From assembly GCA_001828855.1 (NCBI GenBank), contig MHZT01000002.1, forward strand, positions 1 through 48,626: a stretch of 48,626 bases of DNA, in the 5' to 3' direction. This document shows positions 16,402 to 25,051 of the stretch, piece by piece. A program made the translations under genes and the position numbers. The stretch comes from Rhodobacterales bacterium RIFCSPHIGHO2_02_FULL_62_130 (GTDB taxonomy: Bacteria > Pseudomonadota > Alphaproteobacteria > Rhodobacterales > Rhodobacteraceae). A model generated the notes under the pieces. The model was not told the DNA's origin, searched no databases, and saw only the letters and a list, made by a program, of their open reading frames with translations. Position 1 is the stretch's first letter. Each line of letters starts with the position of its first letter.

Positions 16402-16658
16402 CACTGCCCTCAAGTCTTTATTGTTTTGTAGACCTTAACAGTTTTGGTGAGTAAATCCAGTCCAAACCGTTGAGCGGCCTAGGGGCGTTGAGACGGCGAA
16501 TTTCTGACGAGAAAAAACCTTGAAGTATCAGCGTCTTGGGCAACCTTGTTCGTAGAGCACTTCAACAGTTCGTAGCCCGCGATGTCGTGGCCACAACATG
16601 TATTGTCGACGCCTACGTAACGCAGATCTTCAGAATCGTGCGACCGATTCCCGCGACT

Positions 16659-17543
16659 TCACTCTAGCAGCCCCAGCCTCTCGGCACGCTCTAGCAGCAT
16701 CTTCACGGATGACGGCTGCCAGCTTGTCCGCCCGCGGGGCGTGCGCTCGCGCATCGCCTCCAGCCGGGAGCAGATCGCCTGAAGCGTGATGTCGGGGTCC
16801 GCGCCCTTGATGGCGGCGACGATGGCGGGCAGGCGGTCGTCGGTCTCGCGGCGGTCGGCGCGGGCGAGCACGCTCTCGGGCAGAAAGCCGTCGCGGACGT
16901 AGGCGCTAACGGCGCGCAAAAGCCGGCTTTGCGTCCATTGGCGCTCGCGGGGCAGGGGGCCGTTGACGATGCGCACCACGTCTTCCCAGGCCAAGTTGGG
17001 GCGCAGGCGACGGACATGGGGAACCCAGTCCTGCGCCGTCTCATTCAGCCGCTCCATGTAGCCGTCCTGCCGGGCCAGCCTCACCTTGCGCAGCGCCGCC
17101 GGATCCCGCGCGCGCAGGCCCGGATTGCCGCCAACCCGGCCTTTAGTCTTTGCACTGGTTAGCCCGGCTTTGGTGCGTTCGCGAATCAGGGCCCGCTCGA
17201 ACTCGGCCGCAGCACCCAGAACCTGCAGGGTGAACTTGCCCTGCGGCGAGGACGTGTCGATCGGGTCCATGAGCGATCGGAAGAAGGCGCCTCTGGCTTC
17301 CAGCCGTTCGATCACCTCGAGGAGGTGCGACAGCGACCGCGCCAGACGGTCGATGCGCACGACAACCAGCGTGTCGCCCTTGCTAATCCGCTCGAGCACG
17401 CGGGCCAGCACGGGCCGCGCGCGGTTCCCTCCCGATGCTTGCTCTTCATGGATCTCTGCGCAGCCCGCGGATTTCAGGGCCTGCGACTGGGGCAGGGGGG
17501 TCTGATCCTCGGTCGAGACGCGCGCATAGCCGATCAGGTGCAT
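16659..17543 (-). CDS. Serine recombinase (resolvase/invertase family)
   Basis: About 294 residues. The catalytic domain spans 1-140 and starts MHLIGYARVSTEDQ, with nucleophile Ser10; LVVVRIDRLARSLSHLLEVI supplies the conserved Arg residues and FTLQVLGAAAEFERALIRERT the long dimer helix. A KTKGRVGGNP hinge follows. The C-terminal 140 residues are longer than the usual HTH of Tn3-type resolvases and contain WEDVVRIVNG and TLQAICSRLEAM segments, as in larger plasmid recombinases. It probably resolves plasmid multimers. It is divergent from the DUF1612 gene, and the AT-rich gap between them could hold its res site. Confidence 0.9.
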   Translation of the reverse strand: MHLIGYARVSTEDQTPLPQSQALKSAGCAEIHEEQASGGNRARPVLARVLERISKGDTLVVVRIDRLARSLSHLLEVIERLEARGAFFRSLMDPIDTSSPQGKFTLQVLGAAAEFERALIRERTKAGLTSAKTKGRVGGNPGLRARDPAALRKVRLARQDGYMERLNETAQDWVPHVRRLRPNLAWEDVVRIVNGPLPRERQWTQSRLLRAVSAYVRDGFLPESVLARADRRETDDRLPAIVAAIKGADPDITLQAICSRLEAMRERTPRGRTSWQPSSVKMLLERAERLGLLE

Positions 17544-17781
17544 CAAAACAGGCCGTTTGCAATTTCATATACTACTAATAAACGACCGTTTGTGAACGTG
17601 CGCAAGGGGCGTTTCCCTCGTCGCGCTGAGTTCGGGAAGCGTTGTATCTATGGGCTGAAGCCCATTAGAGGCACTCCATCGCTCTCGAGAAGACACGATC
17701 CTCGAGCGCCTATATAGTAAAGAGAAACGCAGGCTATCAAAGTCCATCGTCAAGCGCGCATAATGGTCATATAATGAGCGC
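17544..17781. promoter_or_regulatory. Candidate res site and divergent promoter region
   Basis: A 238-bp AT-rich gap between the divergent recombinase and DUF1612 genes. It holds the palindrome AAACGACCGTTT (17580-17591), and CCGTTTG recurs at 17553 and 17587. Resolvases commonly act at sites just upstream of their gene. The repeats are too few to define subsites. Confidence 0.35.
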
Positions 17782-18996
17782 ATGAGCCGAAATCACCTAA
17801 CAAACATGGACGATGACAGGGTGCCTTTTGAAGACACGGAGGTGACCGAAAACCGGGATGACGCTGATCTCTGGTTCTTGCCCGGGCAGCTCGAGGACGA
17901 ACCGGATTACCTGCCACCCGGACCTGTGCATGAGGCGAAGGAATCCGATGTCGTCGATGCCTGGCGCGCGGCCGAGGCCGGGCAGGCGGCACAGCTTGCT
18001 CGCGTCGCGGCCCGGCTGGGGATCCTCGATGAACGCCTGCGCCGGGGCCCGGCCGGCTGGCGGCAACGGCTCGCCCTGATCGAGGCTGCGGACCTGAGCT
18101 GGCTCACGCAGGACCGGATCGGCCTCGACCGGTTGTCGCTCTACGTGGCGCTGAGGGTTTCGACTGTAACGGATGATGCACAGGCCTTGTACCGGATCGG
18201 CTGGACCGTGCGGCGGCTGACCGGCGGACCTGCGCCGTTGGCGCGTCGCTCGGGTGTCGGTGATCTCGAGACCTTCCTTGATCGGCGCGACCGTACGGGG
18301 CAGGGGGAGCGCTTCGAAGAAGACAAGGCGCCATTCCGCGTGCTCGAAATGGCGGAGCGTGGAGCCTTCGAGCAGCGGGCTGCCGGATGGCTCGCGATGA
18401 TGGATCAGGCGGAAGACCTCCACCCCGTTACGCGGGCCTGCATGGGCTTCCATCTCTGGCATGTCGCGGAGCTTTCGCCGGTCGATGACCCACTGGAGGC
18501 TGCGGTGACGGCTGCGCGTGTCGCGATCGCCGATCTCGCGCCGTCGGGGAGCGCTCCGGGCGCAATCTTCGCACCCATCGCCATGGGCGGGGGAGGGGGC
18601 TTCCGCGCGATCGGGGACCCGCCCGCCCGATTGGCGCGCTGGCTGAACGCGATGGAGAGCGCGGCATTCGCAGCCCTGCGCAAGCTGGAGGAGATTGAGG
18701 CTTGGGCGGCAGCGGCGGAGCGAACAATGGCGCCGCTCTCGGGCAAGACTCCACCGATGCTGCGGGACCTATTCACAAGCTGGCCGCTGGTTTCAGTACA
18801 GCTGGCCAGAAAACTGACAGGCGCGCATCGGGCAACGGTTCAGCGCAACATCGACTGGTTGGAGGAACGAGGCCTGATCCGGGAAGTCACGGGGCAGGGG
18901 CGCTATCGCATGTGGCAGATCGTCGAGACACGCGCGACAGAAGCCAGGTCGACCTCTGATCGGAATGATGGGTTGATGGTCGAGGCGCTCTCGTGA
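17782..18996 (+). CDS. RHE_PE00001 family (DUF1612 and HTH) protein
   Basis: A 404-residue protein matching the plasmid family with a DUF1612 domain (roughly residues 70-300, including AAPIAMGGGGGFRAIGDPPAR-like text near 265) and a C-terminal winged helix (SWPLVSVQLARKLTGAHRAT, then LEERGLIREVTGQGRYRMW). The family is found close to repABC genes in rhizobia and Rhodobacterales and its function is unproven; DNA binding is likely from the winged helix. The ATG at 17782 lacks a clear ribosome site, and an ATG at 17806 is possible. Two GGGCAGGG octamers lie inside it. Confidence 0.75.
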   Translation: MSRNHLTNMDDDRVPFEDTEVTENRDDADLWFLPGQLEDEPDYLPPGPVHEAKESDVVDAWRAAEAGQAAQLARVAARLGILDERLRRGPAGWRQRLALIEAADLSWLTQDRIGLDRLSLYVALRVSTVTDDAQALYRIGWTVRRLTGGPAPLARRSGVGDLETFLDRRDRTGQGERFEEDKAPFRVLEMAERGAFEQRAAGWLAMMDQAEDLHPVTRACMGFHLWHVAELSPVDDPLEAAVTAARVAIADLAPSGSAPGAIFAPIAMGGGGGFRAIGDPPARLARWLNAMESAAFAALRKLEEIEAWAAAAERTMAPLSGKTPPMLRDLFTSWPLVSVQLARKLTGAHRATVQRNIDWLEERGLIREVTGQGRYRMWQIVETRATEARSTSDRNDGLMVEALS

Positions 18997-19158
18997 CCAA
19001 CTTGTTCCTCAGTACTGCCTTCCACTCCTCCGAATGGATCTCAACATCAAACCGTGGGATCAAGCATCTAACCATCATGTCCTACATGATGTAGTCTGCG
19101 CCTTACGAGACGCTGATTGAAGTGCTATCTCTGTTATGTGGAAGGTACGGGTCATAGC

Positions 19159-19635
19159 GTGAACAAGAAGATTACTGCCAGTCAACGAATGGGCGAAATC
19201 GGGGAGAAGGCGGTTAATCTTCAATTCTTGCGAATTGGGTTTCAATTTGATGGGCGGTCACGGCTGGAAGCAGGGATAGACGGCATCGCTGAGGTGATGG
19301 ACGATGACCAGCCGACAGCGAAGATGATTGCTGTCCAGGTAAAGGCTACAGAGCGTGGCGGCTATGTCGGCGAAACAGGCACCGAATTTACCTATCGTGT
19401 CCGCGCTTCAGATTTCGACTACTGGCGGGGTTCCAACCTACCCGTGATCCTAGTTCTCTACAGGCAATCGGATGACACGTACTTTTGGAAGTCGCTCGAT
19501 AACCTCGTTGGAGAGGCCAACCGCACATTGCACTTCGACAAGGAGCGTGACGTCTTGGACGGACGCGCGAAGGACCGCCTCGCTGCCCTGACGGTCGCCA
19601 AACAAGGGCACGGTTACTACGTCCCGCCACTTGGG
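19159..19635 (+). pseudogene. DUF4365 domain protein, cut by an ISL3 insertion
   Basis: From a GTG at 19159 (then NKKITASQRMGEIGEKAVNL) the frame shows the DUF4365 N-terminal domain: LRIGFQFDGRSRLEAGIDGI and MIAVQVKATERGGY, which resemble restriction-endonuclease-like folds (Asp, then Gln-x-Lys). It continues with FDYWRGSNLPVILVLYRQSDDTYFW. After about 160 residues it runs into the left inverted repeat of the insertion sequence, so the protein is truncated. Family members can be part of anti-invader nuclease systems, but that is context knowledge, not shown here. A TTG at 19117 would be an alternative start. Confidence 0.7.
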
Positions 19636-19676
19636 TGTCGCGTAGCCCTTAAATGGGGTCATCCTCAATTTGTGTG
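19636..19676. repeat. Left inverted repeat of the ISL3 element
   Basis: Begins TGTCGCGTAGCCC and includes GGGTCATCCTCAATTTGTG. It pairs with 21326-21366 with two mismatches. Confidence 0.8.
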
Positions 19677-19717
19677 TCACGGTCTGACCGAGTTTCACAG
19701 ATTGAAGGGATCAGGCC

Positions 19718-21337
19718 GTGGTATCGAAGAAGCATTGGGCTCCAACCGCCAGCGTCGAGGTTGGTGAGGTCCGCCAGTCTGAGACGGGTGCATGGGTCGT
19801 ATGTGGCAGACTGGCTCCGAATGGCACCTGCCCTGAGTGCGGGACGTCCTCAAGACAACGACATGGTTGGCGGCGCCGGCGGATCGAGGATTTTCCTGCT
19901 CAGGGCCAAGCGGTTTGGATCGAGCTCAGGGTTTGTCGATGGCGATGTTTGAACTCGGATTGCCGCCGCCGCACGTTCTCCGATCGCGAGGGGGCGGTGG
20001 CGACCCCTTATGCGCGCCGGACGTCGCGACAGGCACAACTCTTAGGCCATGTGGCGCACGCCGCTGGCGGCACCCCAGCTGAACGGCTCTTGCGGCGACT
20101 GGGTATCCGGGTCAGTGACGATACTATTCTCCGACAGTTGCTACGCGCAGCTCAAGTTGTTCCACCACGCGCACGGATCATCGGGATCGATGATTGGAGT
20201 TGGCGAAAGTCGCAGAACTACGGGACGATCATCATCGACCTCGAGCGTCGCGCCGTCATCGATGTTCTCGAAGATCGTGATGTCGTCACATGCACCGACT
20301 GGCTAAGGCGTCATCCTGAGGTGGAAGTCATAAGCCGGGATCGCTGCGGTCTCTACGCCCAAGCCGCCCGAAAAGGAGCGCCGCAGGCGGAACAGGTCGC
20401 CGACCGGTTTCATATCGTGCAGAACCTTCGCATGGCAATCGAGGAGCAAATGAACTTGCACGGTCGCGCGACTGGCAGAGCATTGCTCTCCGATGCAGAC
20501 AACATCAGCACAGCTCAGAACCTTCTGAAATCACGTCTTGCCCATCGCAAATCCCGAGAAGAGATTTTCAAGACCATTTCGGTACTTAGGCAGCAAGGGC
20601 TGACGTGCAGCGAGATCGGACGGCGAACGGGGTTTCCCCGGCGTAGCGTCGCGAAATGGCTGCAGTTCGAAACGCCACCTGACCGAAAGCGCGCCGTCCT
20701 CAAGCGCTCCTCCGCATGGTATTTTGAAGAGTACCTGAAGCAACGCTGGGAGAACGGTATTCGCAGCGGCAATGCGCTGCTCCCTTTGATCCAAGAACGT
20801 GGTTATGAGGGCAGCCTGTCAAACTTGCAGCGGCTCTTGGCCGGATGGCGCAGAGCCGAAAAAGAGGAACAGGAGGGACCCACCAAGGAAGATCAGGTCC
20901 TTGCACCGGTCCGGGACCCGGAAACGGGGCACGCGATTTCCCCGGTTATAGCGGCCGCACTCTGCATCAAACCAAGAGGAAAGTTCACCTTGGAACAGGC
21001 GAGAAAAGTCGAAGTTCTCAAGGAAGGCTCGCCTGCCTTCACAACAATGCGGCGCCTCGCCATGCGTTTCAATGGCATCTTGCGTGGTCGAAAAGCAGAC
21101 CCGCTGCCCGCCTGGATCGACGATGCGATCGAAACGGACCTGGCGCCCATCGTGCGGTTCGCCCGAACCTTGAACAGAGACATTGATGCGGTCAGGAATG
21201 CGATCGAAATGGAGTGGAGCAATGGTCAAGCCGAAGGCCAGATCAACCGATTGAAGACCTTGAAGCGCGCGATGTATGGGCGAGCCGGCCCGAACTTGCT
21301 CAGGGCCCGAATGCTTCCTCTGCACCACACAAATTGA
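19718..21337 (+). CDS. tnp: ISL3 family transposase
   Basis: A 539-residue transposase from a GTG preceded by AAGG. The N-terminal zinc finger (CPECGTSSRQRHGW and CLNSDCRRRTF) is typical of ISL3. The DDE residues are likely Asp in GIDDWSWRK, Asp in VISRDRCGLYAQA and Glu in MEWSNGQAEGQINRLK. An inserted helix-turn-helix (LTCSEIGRRTGFPRRSVAKW) lies in the middle. The frame is intact and the stop codon sits inside the right inverted repeat, so the element may still be active. Confidence 0.93.
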   Translation: MVSKKHWAPTASVEVGEVRQSETGAWVVCGRLAPNGTCPECGTSSRQRHGWRRRRIEDFPAQGQAVWIELRVCRWRCLNSDCRRRTFSDREGAVATPYARRTSRQAQLLGHVAHAAGGTPAERLLRRLGIRVSDDTILRQLLRAAQVVPPRARIIGIDDWSWRKSQNYGTIIIDLERRAVIDVLEDRDVVTCTDWLRRHPEVEVISRDRCGLYAQAARKGAPQAEQVADRFHIVQNLRMAIEEQMNLHGRATGRALLSDADNISTAQNLLKSRLAHRKSREEIFKTISVLRQQGLTCSEIGRRTGFPRRSVAKWLQFETPPDRKRAVLKRSSAWYFEEYLKQRWENGIRSGNALLPLIQERGYEGSLSNLQRLLAGWRRAEKEEQEGPTKEDQVLAPVRDPETGHAISPVIAAALCIKPRGKFTLEQARKVEVLKEGSPAFTTMRRLAMRFNGILRGRKADPLPAWIDDAIETDLAPIVRFARTLNRDIDAVRNAIEMEWSNGQAEGQINRLKTLKRAMYGRAGPNLLRARMLPLHHTN

Positions 21338-21366
21338 GGATGACCCAATTTAAGGGCAACGCGACA
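21326..21366. repeat. Right inverted repeat of the ISL3 element
   Basis: Mirror of the left repeat; it holds the transposase stop codon and ends in AAGGGCAACGCGACA. Confidence 0.8.
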
Positions 21367-21477
21367 ACTGGAGAAGATTCTTACTCGATACACACGCTGA
21401 ATACCCAAGCGCGGCTGCGGTGTTCAAACTTTGCGCCGAGTTTTTCTGCGTAAGGTATCGCGAGCGACGTTGATGCC

Positions 21478-22362
21478 TCATCGGCCGACCGTGAAGGAGG
21501 GTGGGGCCGCCTTGGCTGCCTCTAGGTGCTTTCGCATTATGTTAGCCGCGTAGGTGCGGTCGCCCGCATGCAGCGCATCTAGGATTTCGACATGCTCTTG
21601 GCATGAGCTGTTCAAACGGCCAGTATCGATCAGGGATGCATATTCCAGAAGCCGTCTCAGCCTGTTCTGCTGAGCAACGGCCTGTACGACGAACCCGTTG
21701 CGTGAACAGCCTGCGATAAACAGGTGAAACTCCTCGTCCAGCCGAAACAGTTCGGCTAGGTTGTGCTCCTCGTCGCTCAGGATACGATTGTGGCGAGCGC
21801 GGATCGCCGCAGCACCCGCCGCATCGAAAACGAAGCTCGGCTGTAGTATCGCGCCTGGTTCGATGAGCAGCCGGAAGTCATAGCTCGCGTCGTTGGATTC
21901 TAGCGTGTTTAGCGTCGGTTCGAACTGCCAGCCGTATCCCGGCATCCGCGAGATGATCCCTTCGTCCGACAGAGCCGTTAGGACCCGGGTCAAAGTCATC
22001 TTTCCTAAGTTGTACCGCAACCGGAATGACTTTTCTGAGATCTCCCGCGGAACGCGGCCCTCGAACCAGTCTTTCGCGATCTGCTCCCGAATCTGGTCTT
22101 CATCCTCTAGCGGCAAGTTCTCCAACGTAGTCCGCGCTGAGCCACTGTCGAGCGCTACCTGCATGCCGCGACTGCCCCCGCGAGCCGCCGCGCCAAGACC
22201 GGCAAGCTGAGACAGGGCAGCTCGCACCGGGCTCCGTGACACGCCGAACTGCGACGAAAGCTCCACTTCCCTGAGGGGGTCGCCCAGTTTCAGCGTACCG
22301 TCCACAATCAGCTCAAGCACCTGGCGGACCAGCCTCAGTTGCAGGTCGCTCTTGGCCTCCAT
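21478..22362 (-). CDS. GntR-family regulator with two winged helices and FCD domain
   Basis: A 294-residue regulator. Residues 10-70 form a GntR winged helix (GDPLREVELSSQFGVSRSP), and residues 88-148 form a second one (RLRYNLGKMTLTRVLTALSD, then MPGYGWQF). Residues 155-285 are a FCD-type all-helical ligand domain (RLLIEPGAI, LDEEFHLFIAG, SCQEHVEILDALHAGD, IMRKHLEAA). Normal FadR-type regulators have only one winged helix. It is the last gene downstream of the dimethylformamidase-like genes on the same strand, with a 44-bp gap. It most likely binds the twin palindromes at 28998 and 34460 and answers to a substrate or product of the pathway; that link is inference. Confidence 0.88.
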   Translation of the reverse strand: MEAKSDLQLRLVRQVLELIVDGTLKLGDPLREVELSSQFGVSRSPVRAALSQLAGLGAAARGGSRGMQVALDSGSARTTLENLPLEDEDQIREQIAKDWFEGRVPREISEKSFRLRYNLGKMTLTRVLTALSDEGIISRMPGYGWQFEPTLNTLESNDASYDFRLLIEPGAILQPSFVFDAAGAAAIRARHNRILSDEEHNLAELFRLDEEFHLFIAGCSRNGFVVQAVAQQNRLRRLLEYASLIDTGRLNSSCQEHVEILDALHAGDRTYAANIMRKHLEAAKAAPPSFTVGR

Positions 22363-22406
22363 CGTTACATCCTGATGATTGTGTCGCGGCGTCGGGCTAC
22401 TCTCTG

Positions 22407-24644
22407 TCAGGTTTGTTTGTCCACTGGAATCTCAAAACGAACTGGATCGTTGAATCGGCGCAAGACGTTTGCCGTGATTGCGGCAATCTCATTGTGGTAG
22501 CCGTTCCAGGCCATAGAACCCGCCCAAGCGATCGAGCCGGTCGAGAACACTGCCCCGCCTCCCTCCGTCTCGAAGAAGGTGAGGTCGGCGCGGATGATCT
22601 CGGCCTGAGTTCCCGACCATTCGGGCGTCGGGTCAAGAAGATCCTCCGGCGTCATCAGGTATATGTCCGTATGCCGGACCGACGATGCCACGACCAACGC
22701 ATGAGCGGGCGTTCCCTGCGTAGCATCCGCCCGGTCGACTTCCAGTCCCGCCGCGCCCCCGCCGGCAAGGCCGAAGGCACCGATGCTCGTACCACAGTCC
22801 ACTCCTTCGAAGATGAAGGCTGCGCGCGGGTTGGATGCGCTTGGGGTCAGCATGTATGGCTCCGAGATGTCGAACCCCTGCGAAGTCATCCCGACGCCGC
22901 ACAACGCGTTCGGCGGCCGACCGTTGCGACGCCAGAGCCCGCCGTACTCGCCCGTGAAGGCATGGAAGAACTGGCCGTGACCGGGCTCCCACGGTCGGAT
23001 GCCGGCTTCCGACCTCCGGCACTCCATGATACCCGGCATGTCCTCGTTGAAACTGACCACCCAGTAGAACCCGTTCCCCCCCAGATACATCAGTCGCCCG
23101 CCACGGTCAGTGAAGCCCTGAAGCGCCTCGATCATCTGGCGCGTGTGGTACTCCGGATGGGTGCCGGTAATCACCACATTGTAGCGCTGGAGAAGTCGCA
23201 GGCCCTCTGCATGCAGATCCTCGTCCGTAATGACGTCATAGTCCTGGTCAATAAAGTCGAGCCAACCCAGGATGTGCGTATCCGCATTGAACTGCCAGAC
23301 GTTTGATCCGAACCCGCCTAGGAATGACTTGACCTTCGGCTGAAGGTCGACGATCGGACGCAGGCGCGAACTGTGGAAGACGCCGCTGCCGTCCCCGTGC
23401 ACTTCGTAGACCGAAAACCCGATGCCAGGGTTGGATTGCAGAAATATGTGGTGACGGTCCATTTCAACCACGCGACCCATCCCGATCTCAGTTCCCGGCA
23501 CGTCCATCCCCAGTCGGTGGTTGGCATAGGCCAAGTAGGAACAGGTTGGAAAGAGAAAGGCTACCGAGTTACCTGTGAGCCGATCTCGTGGGGGGCGCAG
23601 CGCAAAGACGCAGTAGTACGCATCCTCTTCAATCCCGTCCGGGATAAGCCTAATGGCGTAGACTCCGCTTTTCAGGTCTCCGGGCAGCGCAACGCTGAAA
23701 TCGACTTCCCAGCCTGCATCGTAGAGGTCAGTCGAATGGAAATGGATAGCCGAATAGAGATCAGGCCGCTTTTTCCAATCAAGTTCCTGACCGCGCCATT
23801 GCCAACCTGTCATTGCACGGGCCGGGGCGTTGTGGATGCGCCCGTGCAGTTGGAACGGCGAGACGTCGTAGATAACTTCAGTCGTCATGCGGCGCGAGAA
23901 ATCCCAGGCCGCGCGCAGGCCCGGATGACGTGACTGGGGCTCGAAATCCATCAGCAGCGCCCGGACCGTCGCATGGGGCAGGGCAGTCGCGAAAAGGGCA
24001 GGGCGGTCGATCTTGCCGTCGAAGAACGCGACCGGCTGGCCGTCGGCACCTCGGTTGGCCGCGATCAGAACCTCGTCAGCCGCACACGCGGCCAAGACCG
24101 CCTTGCCGCGAACGACCGAGGCCTTCATGGAGCCGCCCGATGAGGTGCTGTCGCATTCCATCGACAGTACCAAATCGCCCGCTTCCGATGCGGCAAAGGT
24201 CACGACTTGCCACGTATTTACCCTGGCGGGAATCTCAGCCTCAAGACGGACACCAAAGGCTTCCCCGAAGATCCTGCCCGACGGCTCGATCCCGATGCGT
24301 GCAAAGCCCGGCAAGGCGATCACGCAGCGCTCTCGCCCGTCAAGGAGCGTGGGATAAATGGCTGCGGCCAATGTGAAGGCGCTCAGGTCCGCCAGCATTC
24401 CCTGACCGGGAATGATCACGCAGGAACCGGGATGGAACCCCTTCGCCACAGCATTGCGAACTCCCCCCAGATCGAGGGCGATCGGCTCGTCGCGGTAACC
24501 CGGCCCCTCGGGATTGGTGTCGCCCTGGATGATCCGACGAAGGTCGGCGACATACTGGCGCGCACCGAAGGCGCCGACCATGACGGAAATGGACTCACCT
24601 GCTGCGACAGTTAGCTTATCGGTGTATGCAACGATCGGAAGCAT
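22407..24644 (-). CDS. dmfA2: N,N-dimethylformamidase-like amidohydrolase, large subunit
   Basis: A 745-residue protein matching the beta (large) subunit of N,N-dimethylformamidase. Residues 60-250 form a LamG/concanavalin-like domain ending AAWDFSRRM. The catalytic part follows (NSVAFLFPTCSYLAYANHR, NPGIGFSVYEVHGDG, VVITGTHPEYHT, YLGGNGFYW). The known enzyme has a mononuclear iron held by two Tyr and one Glu; here Tyr373, Tyr413 and Glu498 (in HPEY) have similar spacing and are the best candidates. The reaction is amide hydrolysis to an amine and a carboxylate. It lies 10 bp after its small subunit. GAGG precedes the ATG at 24644. The true substrate need not be dimethylformamide. Confidence 0.85.
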   Translation of the reverse strand: MLPIVAYTDKLTVAAGESISVMVGAFGARQYVADLRRIIQGDTNPEGPGYRDEPIALDLGGVRNAVAKGFHPGSCVIIPGQGMLADLSAFTLAAAIYPTLLDGRERCVIALPGFARIGIEPSGRIFGEAFGVRLEAEIPARVNTWQVVTFAASEAGDLVLSMECDSTSSGGSMKASVVRGKAVLAACAADEVLIAANRGADGQPVAFFDGKIDRPALFATALPHATVRALLMDFEPQSRHPGLRAAWDFSRRMTTEVIYDVSPFQLHGRIHNAPARAMTGWQWRGQELDWKKRPDLYSAIHFHSTDLYDAGWEVDFSVALPGDLKSGVYAIRLIPDGIEEDAYYCVFALRPPRDRLTGNSVAFLFPTCSYLAYANHRLGMDVPGTEIGMGRVVEMDRHHIFLQSNPGIGFSVYEVHGDGSGVFHSSRLRPIVDLQPKVKSFLGGFGSNVWQFNADTHILGWLDFIDQDYDVITDEDLHAEGLRLLQRYNVVITGTHPEYHTRQMIEALQGFTDRGGRLMYLGGNGFYWVVSFNEDMPGIMECRRSEAGIRPWEPGHGQFFHAFTGEYGGLWRRNGRPPNALCGVGMTSQGFDISEPYMLTPSASNPRAAFIFEGVDCGTSIGAFGLAGGGAAGLEVDRADATQGTPAHALVVASSVRHTDIYLMTPEDLLDPTPEWSGTQAEIIRADLTFFETEGGGAVFSTGSIAWAGSMAWNGYHNEIAAITANVLRRFNDPVRFEIPVDKQT

Positions 24645-24654
24645 CACTTGGTCC

Positions 24655-24996
24655 TCATGCTTGCGAAAGGGCTTTGTCGAGGTCCTCTCCCGTCAGATCT
24701 CGCCAGCGGCGACGGAACACGTCTCGCTCGGCCTCGATCAAGTCGGTGTAGATGATATCGTCGACCAGCTCGACCGGCACTCCACGCTCCAGGGGCAGGC
24801 GTCCCAGCCGCCATCTTCCGTGACGATCCTCGACGACGAGCACGTACTTGTAGCGATCTCCGGTTGCATCGGCGATACCGGATCCTCGCATCACGTTCAG
24901 CACGCGTTGCAATCCGGGGCTGTGATAACCAATGGGATCGGCAAGGAACTCCCGCGCGAATGGAAGATCGGATGTGTCGATGCGGTAGCGGCTCAT
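24655..24996 (-). CDS. dmfA1: N,N-dimethylformamidase-like small subunit
   Basis: A 113-residue protein, a little shorter than the roughly 130-residue alpha subunit of dimethylformamidase. Shared features are the FLADPIGYHSPGLQRVLNVMR segment (compare the NPFGYRKHPSPYLQRV pattern of the known subunit), the RYKYVLVVEDRHGRWRLGRL strand pair and the terminal AERDVFRRRWRDL helix. The small subunit packs on the large one in an alpha2-beta2 or larger assembly and is needed for activity. It follows potD by 55 bp, with a hairpin between, so amidase and transporter genes form one unit. Confidence 0.78.
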   Translation of the reverse strand: MSRYRIDTSDLPFAREFLADPIGYHSPGLQRVLNVMRGSGIADATGDRYKYVLVVEDRHGRWRLGRLPLERGVPVELVDDIIYTDLIEAERDVFRRRWRDLTGEDLDKALSQA

Positions 24997-25017
24997 CTTT
25001 GTCCCCTAATAACGGAC

Positions 25018-25033
25018 GGGGCGACGCCGCCCC
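25018..25033 (-). other. Hairpin between potD-like and dmfA1-like genes
   Basis: A perfect 6-bp stem GGGGCG/CGCCCC with a four-base loop lies in the 55-bp gap. Without a T-run it more likely tunes mRNA stability, giving more binding protein than enzyme, than ends transcription. Confidence 0.4.
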
Positions 25034-25051
25034 GCCACCCGCCTCTTCAGA

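Larger units (their letters stand above)
19636..21366 (+). mobile_element. ISL3-family insertion sequence
   Basis: About 1.73 kb, bounded by 41-bp inverted repeats that match at 39 positions and holding one transposase gene. The element cuts a DUF4365 gene. No 8-bp target duplication is visible next to the outermost repeat bases, so either the exact ends differ slightly or a flank has been lost. Confidence 0.85.

Noticed and set aside
19628-21374. Target duplication around the ISL3 element
   Set aside because: CACTTGGG and ACTGGAGA do not match as direct repeats.
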